From: Paenibacillus cookii
GTDB taxonomy: Bacteria; Bacillota; Bacilli; Paenibacillales; Paenibacillaceae
Assembly: GCF_018333375.1 (NCBI RefSeq)
Contig: NZ_BORW01000018.1
Coordinates: 41,030 to 105,029 of the forward strand
DNA length: 64,000 nt
Reading direction: 5' to 3'
Shown: in pieces, positions 27,082-36,098 of the stretch
Layout: every line of letters begins with the position of its first letter
Position numbering within the stretch: the first letter of the stretch is position 1
Position numbers and translations under genes: made by a program
The notes under the pieces: generated by a model
The model's database searches: none
What the model saw: only the letters and a program-made list of their open reading frames with translations
What the model was told of the DNA's origin: nothing

Positions 27082-27894
27082 GTGGCGAAAGAGGTAACAG
27101 ACGACTATTCAGGAATCGACGAAGTCATTGCCTATATTCACAAGCATATCGACGAACCGCTTCAGCTTTCGCGCCTGGCCGACATTGCGCTATACAGCCC
27201 GTTTCATTTTACGCGCATCTTCAAAGAGAAGATCGGGCTTTCGCCCATGTATTATGTCTCGGCTCTCCGCTTGCAGAAAGCCAAAGACCTGCTGCTGCAG
27301 ACGAACCTGACCATTCGCGATATCGGACTCGAGATCGGGCAGCAGAGCCTGGGCACGTTCACGACCCGGTTTACCGAGCGGGTAGGCGTGACGCCGTCCG
27401 AATTTCGCCGGTCGGCGCAAGAAGCGGAAGCGCACTTCAAGTCGTTGCGGAATCTGAGCGACTGGGGAACGATGTCTTCTGTTCTGCTCTCCGGCAACTC
27501 CACGATCGAAGGCGAGATCTGTTCGGCCGTTCCGTTCGACGGCTTCATCCTGATTGGCTTGTTTGCCAAGCCCATTCCCGAAGGATTCCCGTTATACGGG
27601 ACGCTGCTTCCTTCCTTGGGACGCTTTCGTTTTACGGATGTCAGGCCCGGCACTTATTATTTGATGGCAACGTCCGTCTCTTGGGAGATGCAGACGAAGG
27701 ATTTCCTGCTGCCGCATGCGACCTTGCGTACCAGAGCGCACGCGCCGATTACCGTTCAACCTTACACGCCTGTCCGTTACCAGGAAGTCATGCTTCATCC
27801 CGCCCGGCAAGACGATCCCCCGATTCTGGTATCTTTGCCGCTCCTTATGCGGAACTTTCTTCATCTAAAGAATCAATCCGGGCAGCGGAAGTAG
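27082..27894 (+). CDS. AraC family transcriptional regulator
   Basis: Regulator of about 270 residues with the DNA-binding domain at the N-terminus: IDEVIAYIHKHIDEPLQLSR, FHFTRIFKEKIGLSPMYYVS, then the second unit LTIRDIGLEIGQQSLGTFTT. The C-terminal ~150 residues are an effector domain that I do not recognise (contains FAKPIPEGFPLYGTLLPSLG and a beta-rich stretch). GTG 27082 follows GGGGTGAT at short spacing; ATG 27043 is a possible upstream start without a site. It lies alone after the lyase operon terminator and may act on its own unlinked genes. Confidence 0.82.
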   Translation: MAKEVTDDYSGIDEVIAYIHKHIDEPLQLSRLADIALYSPFHFTRIFKEKIGLSPMYYVSALRLQKAKDLLLQTNLTIRDIGLEIGQQSLGTFTTRFTERVGVTPSEFRRSAQEAEAHFKSLRNLSDWGTMSSVLLSGNSTIEGEICSAVPFDGFILIGLFAKPIPEGFPLYGTLLPSLGRFRFTDVRPGTYYLMATSVSWEMQTKDFLLPHATLRTRAHAPITVQPYTPVRYQEVMLHPARQDDPPILVSLPLLMRNFLHLKNQSGQRK

Positions 27895-27909
27895 AGTTTA
27901 CGGTCCCGT

Positions 27910-28800
27910 TTACTTTAACGCGGAAGGCTTGCCGGGGTCGACCCTCCGCTTCCTTGCACCCGCAATAAGCATAGGAACGGAGAACAGAAGACTGATTGCA
28001 ACCGGAACAATAGAGCCCTCAAGTCCAAAATCGCCCCCTGTGAGAAGTGCGTCCCCGTTCATCTTGACGGTAAACAGACCGGCCGCGGCGTGCCCGGAAA
28101 CCGGAATGCCAAGCAAGCCTTCCATGGTATTCCAAGCCAAATGGAGCCCCATCGTAAACCACAAGTTCCGCCGCCACAAGAAAGCGGCTCCGAGCAGAAC
28201 GCCTGCCTCCAGGACGATGGCGAACGCGCTCCATACCGTCGCCCCTGTATTTCCAAGATGGGAGGCGCCGAAGAATAGGGAGGTCACGGCAAGCGAGAGC
28301 GGTTTTCCTCCCCATGTATCCATGGCTTGAAACATCAGTCCGCGAAAGATAAGCTCCTCGATCACGGCCCCTTCTAAAGCTGGTTTCACGGAGGATATTA
28401 GAACAGTACTCGGATCCGCGGAACTTGCCCACTGGAAGGAGTATCCTCCCAGAGCCGCAATGATAAGAACGGACCCTGTGATAAAAATCGTCCCGGTCAA
28501 TACGCCCAGAATAGCTTCCGTCCCTGCGCGCTGCCCGGATATCTCCGGAGTGGACCGCCGGGCCAGGAACGTCAGCGTGAGCTTATAGACCAGGATGGCC
28601 AGAAAGCCCATCACCAGTGTAAAAATAAGGGAAACGGCCCCCTCCGCTTGGGCTGTCAGCTGCCTGAATACCGTATCGATGAGAATGATGCCGACGGCTC
28701 CCGCAATCATCCAGACGATGGGAAAACGCCAAAATGAGCTCCAAGCACTTAACTTCCGGCCACGCTGCCGCAGCTCTTTCCCGTACACTTTTTTCTTCAT
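27910..28800 (-). CDS. CPBP family intramembrane metalloprotease
   Basis: Membrane protein of 296 residues with about eight hydrophobic segments. The CPBP (Rce1-like) motifs are seen: motif 1 EGAVIEELIFRGLMF (EE and R), motif 2 SLFFGASHLGN (F and H) and motif 3 GLHLAWNTMEGLLG (H and N). Members cleave prenylated or peptide substrates or provide immunity to bacteriocins; the substrate here is unknown. It sits just downstream of, and on the same strand as, the NarL-type two-component genes, which may regulate it. Confidence 0.88.
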   Translation of the reverse strand: MKKKVYGKELRQRGRKLSAWSSFWRFPIVWMIAGAVGIILIDTVFRQLTAQAEGAVSLIFTLVMGFLAILVYKLTLTFLARRSTPEISGQRAGTEAILGVLTGTIFITGSVLIIAALGGYSFQWASSADPSTVLISSVKPALEGAVIEELIFRGLMFQAMDTWGGKPLSLAVTSLFFGASHLGNTGATVWSAFAIVLEAGVLLGAAFLWRRNLWFTMGLHLAWNTMEGLLGIPVSGHAAAGLFTVKMNGDALLTGGDFGLEGSIVPVAISLLFSVPMLIAGARKRRVDPGKPSALK

Positions 28801-28882
28801 GACTTATATCGCCTCTTTTGTGGTTTGATGTTATGAGTATAGGCTGAAAAAGTCATAAAGAGGCAGTGCGCTTTAGTCATAA

Positions 28883-29527
28883 TTAATGATCCATGATTCC
28901 CGAATCCCGGGCTTTACGGGCGGCCTCACGCCTGCTTTTTACATGCAGCTTCGAATAAATCGATGAGATGTAATTTTTAACCGTCCCTTCGCTCAGATAC
29001 AACATCTCGGCGATTTCCTGGTTGCGCAGGCCTGCGGCCAGCTTTTGCAGCACTTCGATTTCACGGGCGGTGAGCCCGAACTCATTATTTTTCGCAAGGG
29101 AGGGGTTGTTCATGTTCTTGATCAGTTTACCCGCCATTTCCTGCGAAATTAAAGTCCCTCCTGCCTGAACCACCCGTATCCCTGCAGCCAGGTCTTTGGG
29201 ATGAATGGCTTTGAGCAGATACCCTTCCGCTCCGTGGCTCAAAGCCGCTAATACATATTCCACCTCTTTATAGGAGGTCAGCATGATGATTTTGGTTGCG
29301 GGCATTCGCTCTTTAATCAGGGCCGTTGCGGCAACGCCGTCCATGACCGGCATGTTGACATCCATCAACACCATATCCGGCATAAACTGCTCGCAGCCCT
29401 TTACGGCTTCTTCCCCATTTCTGGCTAAACCGACGATTTCCAAATCCTCTTCCATGGACAGCACGATATGTAAGCTCTCAAGAATCAACTCTTGATCGTC
29501 GGCAAGCAGCACTTTAATTTTCGCCAT
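28883..29527 (-). CDS. NarL/LuxR-type response regulator
   Basis: Response regulator of 214 residues. Receiver: IKVLLADDQELILESL with acidic residues, phospho-acceptor Asp in PDMVLMDVNMPVMDGV, Lys in GYLLKAIHP. The LuxR helix-turn-helix (about 145-205) reads LTAREIEVLQKLAAGLRNQE and VKNYISSIYSKLHVKSRREA. The start ATG 29527 overlaps the end of the upstream histidine kinase by 14 bases, so both are co-translated. The closest known systems are LiaR/DesR-like regulators of envelope or membrane responses, fitting the downstream CPBP protein, but the target is not shown by sequence. Confidence 0.9.
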   Translation of the reverse strand: MAKIKVLLADDQELILESLHIVLSMEEDLEIVGLARNGEEAVKGCEQFMPDMVLMDVNMPVMDGVAATALIKERMPATKIIMLTSYKEVEYVLAALSHGAEGYLLKAIHPKDLAAGIRVVQAGGTLISQEMAGKLIKNMNNPSLAKNNEFGLTAREIEVLQKLAAGLRNQEIAEMLYLSEGTVKNYISSIYSKLHVKSRREAARKARDSGIMDH

Positions 29528-30689
29528 GCGGCATCGCTCCTTTCAGCGGAATTTCGCATCTGACTTCGGTGATCGCTGGAGTTCCCTCCCCGGATGACAG
29601 GCGCAGGCTGCCTCCCAACCGCTCAACCCGATGTTTCATCGCGGTCAGGCCGAAGCCGTCATTGAGTTTGCCGATCGGCTTGCCGTTATTGCGAACGGAC
29701 AATTGCAGATGGTTCTCGGAAAAACCGAGCTCCAGATGCAGTTGAGATGCTTTTCCGTGTTTGAGCGCATTCGTACAGGATTCCTGGATGACCCGAAGGA
29801 TCGTTTGCCGTACTTCAAAACGTATGGACCGCTCTGTCCCCGGCAGACTCAAAGTCAGGGCCACACCCGTGTGCTCCCGGAAACGGGCCGCAAGGGCTTC
29901 GACCTGCCGGACCAGACTGGTTTCCTCTTCTTCCCCCATCTCGTGTACGATGTTTCTCATATCGTCCAGATTTTGCTCAGCCAATGCCCTTAAGCGGATT
30001 AACCGTTCTTTGGCCTCGGCAGGCTTGTTATCCATAAGGGCGATAGATGCATCCAGGCTCAGAATGAGCGAGATAAAGGAATGCCCCAGCGTATCATGAA
30101 GCTCCTTGGACATGCGGTTGCGCTCTTCAAGCAAAGTCATTTTCTCGATCTCGGCCGTGTAGTGCGTTAACAGCTTATTTTGCTGCTCCACTTCGGCTGC
30201 CAGTTTATTTTTCTGATCATACGCATTGGCGACCAGGCTTGCCCACATCCCGATGAAGCAGAACAGCAGGTTGTCCGTGCCGATGCCCAGGGTGTGCTCC
30301 CAAGACAATCCTAAGTAAGACTGGAAGGCAAAAGGAACGACAGCAAGCAAGGGGATGATCCAGAAGGTTTGCTTCGTTAATAAGTACCCCATCGCAAGAC
30401 TCGGCAGCAAATAGTCCGCTTTGGAGGTCAGATCCGGATGGATGACGGAATTCACATAATAAGAACCGCCAAGCAACAGCTCCAGAACGCAAAACCAGGC
30501 TTTGTTCATCCGGCGCCCGGGAAACCAGAACAACAGAGGAACGACAAGGGCTATGCTCAACCAGGTTGCGTTAAGTAATGTCCGGCCTGAAAAATCGCTT
30601 CCTGCCAGAACCCGGGACAACAGCAACATGTAATGGTATAAACGAAGAGCGAATATGCCCCAATCCATGAAGGATAATATTTTTTTCAT
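29514..30689 (-). CDS. Sensor histidine kinase, HisKA_3 type
   Basis: Kinase of about 391 residues with five to six membrane segments in the first 170 residues, then a coiled region and the HisKA_3 dimerisation helix with the phospho-acceptor in RNRMSKELHDTLGHSFISLI. The ATPase domain contains IRFEVRQTILRVIQESCTNA (N box), and DGFGLTAMKHRVERLGGSLR (G box). I chose ATG 30689 (MKKILSFMDWG) because the upstream extension is low-complexity and unlike a membrane protein; the ribosome site is weak. It partners with the NarL-type regulator. Confidence 0.87.
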   Translation of the reverse strand: MKKILSFMDWGIFALRLYHYMLLLSRVLAGSDFSGRTLLNATWLSIALVVPLLFWFPGRRMNKAWFCVLELLLGGSYYVNSVIHPDLTSKADYLLPSLAMGYLLTKQTFWIIPLLAVVPFAFQSYLGLSWEHTLGIGTDNLLFCFIGMWASLVANAYDQKNKLAAEVEQQNKLLTHYTAEIEKMTLLEERNRMSKELHDTLGHSFISLILSLDASIALMDNKPAEAKERLIRLRALAEQNLDDMRNIVHEMGEEEETSLVRQVEALAARFREHTGVALTLSLPGTERSIRFEVRQTILRVIQESCTNALKHGKASQLHLELGFSENHLQLSVRNNGKPIGKLNDGFGLTAMKHRVERLGGSLRLSSGEGTPAITEVRCEIPLKGAMPHGEN

Positions 30690-30910
30690 AGCATCATCAT
30701 ACAGGAAATTGAAAAACTTGGGTGAGAAAAAACAGCAGGTTCCGTTAAGTTCATGAGATGGGCTGAGGTGATCTCCGGCATCGGAATTGGAAGGAAGACG
30801 AAGCGTGATTTTTTTGGCGGAGAAGCAGAGACGGCAGAAGAACACTGACAGACTGCTGTCACATTTTAGGCCTTATACTTCAAGGTATCACAAGAAGGAG
30901 GTATTGCTTT

Positions 30911-31375
30911 ATGTCCGCTATTGCCTATTTAAACTTTGACGGGGTTGCAGAACAAGCGATTGATTTTTATGCGGAGGCTTTAAACGCTACGGAAGTCAAA
31001 AAAGCGAAATTTGGGGATATCCCGCAAGATCCAAACGATCCACTGCCGGAAAACGAGTTAAATATGATCATGGAATCTTCGATCGAATTCGCAGGCGGGA
31101 AAATCATGATGTCCGACATTTTGCCTTCCATGAAGGCGGTAACCGGAGAGCTGGTAAAAGGGAATCATATTCTGATTAGTCTAGTCTTCGATGACAAGCA
31201 AAAACTGCAACAATACTTCTCTAGTTTATCTGAAGGCGGTTATGTCATCATGCCGTTATCCAATACGCCTTGGTCTTCGTGCTTTGGAATGCTGGTCGAT
31301 CAATTTGGAGTTCACTGGAAATTTAACAGCGACGCAGATCAGTTTCTGGATCACGTCATAGCCAACAAACAGTAA
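30911..31375 (+). CDS. VOC family protein (PhnB/glyoxalase-like)
   Basis: Small protein of 154 residues with the paired beta-alpha-beta-beta-beta units of the vicinal-oxygen-chelate fold: IAYLNFDGVAEQAIDFYAEA at the start and a second unit ending PWSSCFGMLVDQFGVHWKFN. This resembles PhnB-type proteins (3-demethylubiquinone-methyltransferase-like annotation), for which no firm activity is known. GAAGGAGG precedes ATG 30911, and a terminator follows, so it is a single-gene unit. Confidence 0.85.
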   Translation: MSAIAYLNFDGVAEQAIDFYAEALNATEVKKAKFGDIPQDPNDPLPENELNMIMESSIEFAGGKIMMSDILPSMKAVTGELVKGNHILISLVFDDKQKLQQYFSSLSEGGYVIMPLSNTPWSSCFGMLVDQFGVHWKFNSDADQFLDHVIANKQ

Positions 31376-31384
31376 CTTATTTTT

Positions 31385-31420
31385 GAAAAATGGTCTTGCA
31401 GCAGAAGGCCATTTTTTTGT
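31385..31420 (+). terminator. Rho-independent terminator after VOC gene
   Basis: AAAATGGTCTT and AAGGCCATTTT pair (one G-U) around GCAGCAG, followed by a T-run. Confidence 0.8.
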
Positions 31421-31575
31421 GCGCAGATGGAGGCTTTCGGCAAGCAGTTTGGCAACAATTTGGTTATTCCAGAGACCTCGGCTTCCGCTAACTGATAAGT
31501 AAGTTTCGGTTGTGTCCTCAAAAATCATTGACAAACAAAGAAGAACCCCCTTAATATAACGTTGTAAAATAAATC

Positions 31576-31586
31576 TAACTTAGTTA
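31576..31586. promoter_or_regulatory. Candidate operator upstream of FAD monooxygenase
   Basis: TAACT-T-AGTTA is an 11-bp palindrome 17 bases ahead of the monooxygenase start codon. The TetR gene directly downstream in the same operon is the natural candidate to bind it. Inference from symmetry and position. Confidence 0.4.
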
Positions 31587-31603
31587 AAGGATGATCAAAC
31601 GAC

Positions 31604-32836
31604 ATGACATCATTATCTGTAGTCATTATCGGCGGCGGTCTCGGCGGACTTGCATTGGCACAAAGCTTGAAAAAACATCATATTGATTTCCAGGTGTGCG
31701 AACGTGAGCGTGCAGACCATTTTGTCCAAACAGGCTATCGAATCAAAATCAATGGGAATGGATCAACGGCACTGCGGTTTTGTCTTCCGGAAAAGCTGTA
31801 CGATCTCTATCTTGAAACATCCGTTTTAGGGCCGGCACACCCCGTTTTCTTAGATCCGGTTTCTTTGGAGCCCGAGGAAGAACAGCATCCCATGTACAAT
31901 CAAGCGGAAGCCACGCCATCCGTGAACCGGTTTACCTTTCGTGAAGTGCTGCTTGGCGAACTGGGTGACAGGATCAGCTTCGGCTACCGGTTCACCCATT
32001 ATGAAAGGTTGGAAAACGGACGCTTAAGAGCGTGGTTCGACAACGGGGAGCATATGGATGCGGATGTCCTGGTTGGGGCTGACGGGGGAGGTTCCAAAGT
32101 CCGGCAACAATACAAACCTGGGGTGAAAATTTTCGATACGGGGGGCAGGGCCCTTTATACCAAGGTATTTCTGGATGATGAGCGGAGAAAGGAACTGCAT
32201 ATGCTCATTGGGGACGGCAGCATGAGATGCCTTACAAATCCGGAAGGAGATGCTCCGGTGTCCCTTCTTCTTGAAGACATGGCATTCAAGCCGAATATGG
32301 AACAGCTGCCGGAATCCATGTCCCTTCATGTGAAGATTTCCCCTCAACAGGATTACCTGTACGCTGTATTTGCGTGCTCGCCCGGGTGGTTCGGTATGCC
32401 TGACGAGCAGCTCTTCCGCCTGAACGGTTTTGAATTGTTGTCTGTGGCCCAAGCGAAAACCAAACACTGGCATCCGCAAGTAAAACGGATGTTGGAACTC
32501 GCGGCTCCGGAGAAAACGGCGGTTTATCACCTCCGCAATGTTTTGCCGTATAAGCCTTGGAAAGAAACAACCCCTCTGGTTTTGCTGGGAGACGCGCTGC
32601 ATCCCATGACACCGGCAGGGATCGGGGGAAACGCGGCACTTTTTGATGCCTATCAGCTCTCGAAGGAACTCATCCGCGTGAAAAACGGGGAAAAGGAACT
32701 TTTGGCCGCTTTGCGCGATTATGAGGTGAGTGCCATTGAACGTGGGATGAGGGATGTCCGGCTTTCCTCGAAAGCAGGGGAGAGTATGTTCAACCAGAAG
32801 CCCTTGCCTGCTGAAGATGCAGAGTTGGAGGAATAA
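31604..32836 (+). CDS. FAD-dependent monooxygenase
   Basis: Flavoprotein hydroxylase of 410 residues of the p-hydroxybenzoate hydroxylase/TetX group. The three FAD/NADPH motifs are present: VVIIGGGLGGLALAQSL (Rossmann GxGxxG), DVLVGADGGGSKVR (DG motif) and LVLLGDALHPMTPAGIGGNA (GD motif with Pro-rich loop). It should hydroxylate an aromatic or polyketide-like substrate using NAD(P)H and oxygen. The following TetR gene, 48 bases downstream, suggests induction by that compound. Resistance or detoxification is plausible but not shown. Confidence 0.88.
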   Translation: MTSLSVVIIGGGLGGLALAQSLKKHHIDFQVCERERADHFVQTGYRIKINGNGSTALRFCLPEKLYDLYLETSVLGPAHPVFLDPVSLEPEEEQHPMYNQAEATPSVNRFTFREVLLGELGDRISFGYRFTHYERLENGRLRAWFDNGEHMDADVLVGADGGGSKVRQQYKPGVKIFDTGGRALYTKVFLDDERRKELHMLIGDGSMRCLTNPEGDAPVSLLLEDMAFKPNMEQLPESMSLHVKISPQQDYLYAVFACSPGWFGMPDEQLFRLNGFELLSVAQAKTKHWHPQVKRMLELAAPEKTAVYHLRNVLPYKPWKETTPLVLLGDALHPMTPAGIGGNAALFDAYQLSKELIRVKNGEKELLAALRDYEVSAIERGMRDVRLSSKAGESMFNQKPLPAEDAELEE

Positions 32837-32884
32837 CGGTATAGAGTATAATAGGCATATCAGAATTTTTGGAATGGAGTTGGA

Positions 32885-33538
32885 TTGTCTTTTATGCCTA
32901 AACGCAGGCCACATATCAGCGAAGAGAAAATCATTGCAGCCTCCTGGAAGCTTCTCTCCGACCAGGGCATCGAACATTTTACGATGAGAAACCTCTCCAA
33001 GGAATTGAACGTTCAAGCCCCCACGATCTACTGGTATTTCGAGAGTAAGCAAGTGCTTTATCAAACGTTGGCCAACCTGGTTTCAAGAGAAATCATCAGC
33101 GATCTACCCAAGCAAGGAGACTGGCGGGAACGGCTCCGCATTAGCGCGACGGTGATTCGGAGCAAGCTTCGGCAATTCCCTTGTTCCGGCCAGCTTCTGA
33201 TGAAGTCAAGGCCGGAGGCGGACTTTATGGAACTGTTCGAATGTCTGTTGCAGATGATCGAACCGACTTCATTGACGGATACGCAAAAATTTTCATATAC
33301 GACCCATTTCTTTAACTACGTCATCCATTTTGCCGTTGAGGAATACGAACAACGTATGCTGCAGATATCGCTGCAGGAGGATCCTAACGGGAATTCCCAT
33401 GTGGATCTATCGCAATTTAAAGTACTTCAACGGATGCATGAAGAAGGCCGGTTTGAATTGCTGGGTTCCGATGAACTGTTTCATTCCGGAATTGCTTTAT
33501 TGCTGGATGGAATAGAGCAGAGGGTTAAGCCGGCTTGA
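32885..33538 (+). CDS. TetR family repressor (TetR_C-type ligand domain)
   Basis: Repressor of about 217 residues. N-terminal HTH: SEEKIIAASWKLLSDQGIEH, then KELNVQAPTIYWYFESKQVL, in which APT.YWYF is the recognition helix typical of the tetracycline-repressor branch. The C-terminal domain is of the TetR_C_1 type. TTG 32885 has GGAG five bases upstream; ATG 32894 is the alternative, giving 214 residues. It probably represses the monooxygenase upstream and itself. Confidence 0.87.
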   Translation: MSFMPKRRPHISEEKIIAASWKLLSDQGIEHFTMRNLSKELNVQAPTIYWYFESKQVLYQTLANLVSREIISDLPKQGDWRERLRISATVIRSKLRQFPCSGQLLMKSRPEADFMELFECLLQMIEPTSLTDTQKFSYTTHFFNYVIHFAVEEYEQRMLQISLQEDPNGNSHVDLSQFKVLQRMHEEGRFELLGSDELFHSGIALLLDGIEQRVKPA

Positions 33539-33653
33539 CGAAACACCGGAACGATTTTTCATAAAGCCATGGTTGCTGTTTAATGTTTGCATTCGTTCTA
33601 TGGCTTGTATAATATGATGGTCAAAGATACTTTGAATGAGGGGGATCGGGAGT

Positions 33654-34085
33654 ATGCCAGGGGACAACAGCCGAAACGAACAGGTGAAAATTATTTGTGC
33701 CGAAGATTGCGGGAACGCACCCAAAAAGGAATTTCTTAGAGCGTTTAATGTTGCCTTCGTTTCCAACGATAGCGGCTTTATCATGGAGAAGATCATTGAC
33801 GATATCCAATGGAATTTTATCGGCAGCAACGTATTGCAAGGTAAAGATGAAGTCCTCCGCATGCTTGAAAAACTGATCAGCAAAAAGCCCACGGAGTTAG
33901 TGATCAGCAATATAATAACGCACGGATATTCCGGTTCCTTAAACGGCATCCTGAAGCTCGAGGACCATACCAGCTACGCCTTCTGTCATGTTTATCGTTT
34001 CAATAGCAGTTTAAACAAAACAAAAATCAAGGAAATCACCTCTTATATCGTAGACATTTCAAAAACATCAAACGCGGATAGCTGA
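33654..34085 (+). CDS. SnoaL/NTF2-like protein
   Basis: Protein of 143 residues with a cone-shaped NTF2-like fold pattern: KKEFLRAFNVAFVSNDSGFI, then DDIQWNFIGSNVLQGKDEVL, then a beta-rich tail ending in HVYRFN and IKEITSYIVDI. This resembles SnoaL-type polyketide cyclase-like proteins, a broad family of ligand-binding or enzymatic folds. ATG 33654 lies nine bases after GAGGGGG. No partner gene is obvious. Confidence 0.75.
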   Translation: MPGDNSRNEQVKIICAEDCGNAPKKEFLRAFNVAFVSNDSGFIMEKIIDDIQWNFIGSNVLQGKDEVLRMLEKLISKKPTELVISNIITHGYSGSLNGILKLEDHTSYAFCHVYRFNSSLNKTKIKEITSYIVDISKTSNADS

Positions 34086-34260
34086 ATAAGATGAAAGCGG
34101 TAGAGCGGCCACGGTACAACATACGCCGGAAGGAGGGGGCCATGGCCTTGATAAGCCGGTCCCGGACAGGATGTTGGCCTGCCGATATCGAAATAGTACG
34201 GTGCCAGGCATGAACGTTTCATGCCGTGGGACTTTGGTGTAGGAGGCATGGAACGACTTT

Positions 34261-34767
34261 ATGAAACTGGAAACCGAAAGGTTAATCCTGCAGACGCTCG
34301 ATCTGGATCTCATTGATGCGGCAGCCGGGCGCGATGCGCGGGCCATTGAAGCGTTAGGGTACAAAACCAACGGCGAATGGCCCGGACAAGACTTCTACGA
34401 AGCGCTGCCGTTTTTTCGGGAGCTGCTGGTCAAAAATAACGGCACTCGCGGATTCGATTCGTGGATCATCGCAACGAAGGCGGAGCGGGAAATCGTGGGC
34501 GGGATCGGCTTTTTGGGCGAACCGGATGAAAACGGCATGATCGAGATCGGTTTTGCGACGAACGAAAGCCAGCAGCGGAAGGGCTACTGCTTCGAAGCCG
34601 CATCGGGTTTGCTGGCATGGGCGACAAGCCGGGACGGGGTCAAAAAAGTGACCGCCAGATGCGAGCCGGGGAACCGCGCGTCCCGAAAGGTGCTCGAAAA
34701 ATTGGGATTCAGCATCGACCGCGAGGACAACGAGTTTCTCTACTGGACGTACCGCGGGAGCAACTAA
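34261..34767 (+). CDS. GNAT family N-acetyltransferase (RimJ/RimL type)
   Basis: Acetyltransferase of 168 residues. It starts KLETERLILQTLDLDLIDAA, typical of RimJ/RimL proteins, and has the acetyl-CoA loop region IEIGFATNESQQRKGYCFEA (Q/R-x-x-G variant), then VTARCEPGNRASRKVLEKLG, the motif B of ribosomal-protein-type GNATs. The substrate amine is unknown. AGGAGG lies 14 bases before ATG 34261, a little far. A terminator follows. Confidence 0.87.
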   Translation: MKLETERLILQTLDLDLIDAAAGRDARAIEALGYKTNGEWPGQDFYEALPFFRELLVKNNGTRGFDSWIIATKAEREIVGGIGFLGEPDENGMIEIGFATNESQQRKGYCFEAASGLLAWATSRDGVKKVTARCEPGNRASRKVLEKLGFSIDREDNEFLYWTYRGSN

Positions 34768-34800
34768 AGGGCGCAACACAGCAGTACAAAATAAAACAAG

Positions 34801-34836
34801 AAAAACCGGACCCATTCAGGTACCGGTTTTTTTGCT
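34801..34836 (+). terminator. Rho-independent terminator after GNAT gene
   Basis: AAAAACCGG and CCGGTTTTTTT pair around ACCCATTCAGGTA; the T-run closes it. The mirror A-run could also serve the convergent (p)ppGpp synthetase gene. Confidence 0.8.
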
Positions 34837-34867
34837 TTTTCGGCGACATGCCTCTATTTTCAAATGT

Positions 34868-35605
34868 TCAAGATGGGGGCGAAATGATGCTCAACAATTT
34901 TTCAGGGATTTTAAACTGCTCGTTATCGATCAACAGCTGAAACTCCCCTTTGCCGTCCGCTTGGTTGGACCGCTTGATATCCTCCATCTCGTGGTGAAGC
35001 TGCTCCATCGTCGTGTCCAGCGCATAGGCGGTGTCCGCGGCTTTTTTCAGATCGTCGACTAATCGCTGCGGCACGGATTCGTAGTATTTGTAGAAAATTT
35101 TATGTTCCAGGCTTGCCCAGAAGTCCATGGCGATGGTGCGGATTTGGATCTCCACGCAGACGGATTCCTCGTGATCGGACATGAACACCGGGACTTCGAC
35201 GATCATATGAAGGCTTTTGTAGCCGTTTGGTTTCGGGTTTTTGATATAGTCCTTGACGGAAAGGGTCTTCAGATCGTTTTGGCTCTGCAGCATGTCGCTG
35301 ATTCGGTAAATGTCCGAAATGAAAGAACAGGTAATCCGAATGCCTGCGATATCCCGGATCGTTTTCTTAATTTCCTCGAGGGAGCTTGCCCCGCCTTTGC
35401 GCATCAGCTTTTTCAAAATGCTTTCCGGCGACTTCAAGCGGGATTTGGTATGTTCGATCGGATTGTAATCGTGGAGCATTTGGAATTCTTCCTGCAAAAT
35501 TTTGATTTTCGTTTCGACTTCCTGCAAGGCAAACTTATATGTCATCATAAAACGTTTCAGCTCTTTTTGGATGACTCTCATTTGTTCGATCGGATTGTCT
35601 GACAT
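34868..35605 (-). CDS. Small alarmone synthetase (RelQ/YjbM-like)
   Basis: (p)ppGpp synthetase of 245 residues that transfers pyrophosphate from ATP to GDP/GTP, without the hydrolase and regulatory parts of Rel. Synthetase motifs: KSPESILKKLMRKGGASSLE, DIAGIRITCSFISDIYRISD, NPKPNGYKSLHMIVEVPVF and VEIQIRTIAMDFWASLEHK; the catalytic Glu of VEIQIRT and the GYKSLH loop are intact. ATG 35605 (MSDNPIEQ) follows AAGGAG seven bases away; the longer start at 35626 is not needed. The gene is monocistronic, as usual for RelQ. Such enzymes respond to cell-wall stress in Firmicutes. Confidence 0.92.
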   Translation of the reverse strand: MSDNPIEQMRVIQKELKRFMMTYKFALQEVETKIKILQEEFQMLHDYNPIEHTKSRLKSPESILKKLMRKGGASSLEEIKKTIRDIAGIRITCSFISDIYRISDMLQSQNDLKTLSVKDYIKNPKPNGYKSLHMIVEVPVFMSDHEESVCVEIQIRTIAMDFWASLEHKIFYKYYESVPQRLVDDLKKAADTAYALDTTMEQLHHEMEDIKRSNQADGKGEFQLLIDNEQFKIPEKLLSIISPPS

Positions 35606-36098
35606 GGAATGACTCCTTCTGTACATAGTTTCACATATTCATAGTATGAAGCCTTTTGGAGAAGTCTGTCAAATGATGGATGGCCAGTTTAGGACCGCAT
35701 CAGCCACTTCTATTCCTGCTTAAAATAGCCTCCTGTGCACACCGATCCGATGTCCCTCACCTGAAATTGTCCCCTGACCCAACCCCGTCCCTAAATAAGG
35801 GCAAGATCCGGCGTTCAGCGAAATCGGGCAATCGATGACCGGAAATGTTGAATTTCGGAAAAGGGTGACGCCAAGCCGCAAATAGCATAGCCCCTTGTCC
35901 CTAGGAAAAAAGTTCCTTAAATTCTATGAAATTAAATTTTATAGTAAAGGCAGCTAGATTTAGATTAATTTCAAAATAATATTTTACAATGCGTTTACGA
36001 AAGGACGGGAGGAGGCTTAACAAGGGGCCGCTATACTTTTCTGAAATGGTTCTACGCAAGACTCGAAATGCTGGCGGAAGAATGGGAGGAAAGATAGA
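35606..36098. promoter_or_regulatory. Long intergenic leader ahead of the SLH protein
   Basis: About 490 bases without a gene. The stretch 35826-35877 contains GGGCAA, a short hairpin (about 35839-35858) and GGGTGACGCCAAGCC, which loosely resembles the core of c-di-GMP-I (GEMM) riboswitches, but the second stem cannot be recognised, so this is only a weak lead. Further on an AT-rich stretch (35925-35990) may hold the promoter, and GGGAGGAAAG precedes the start codon. Confidence 0.35.
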
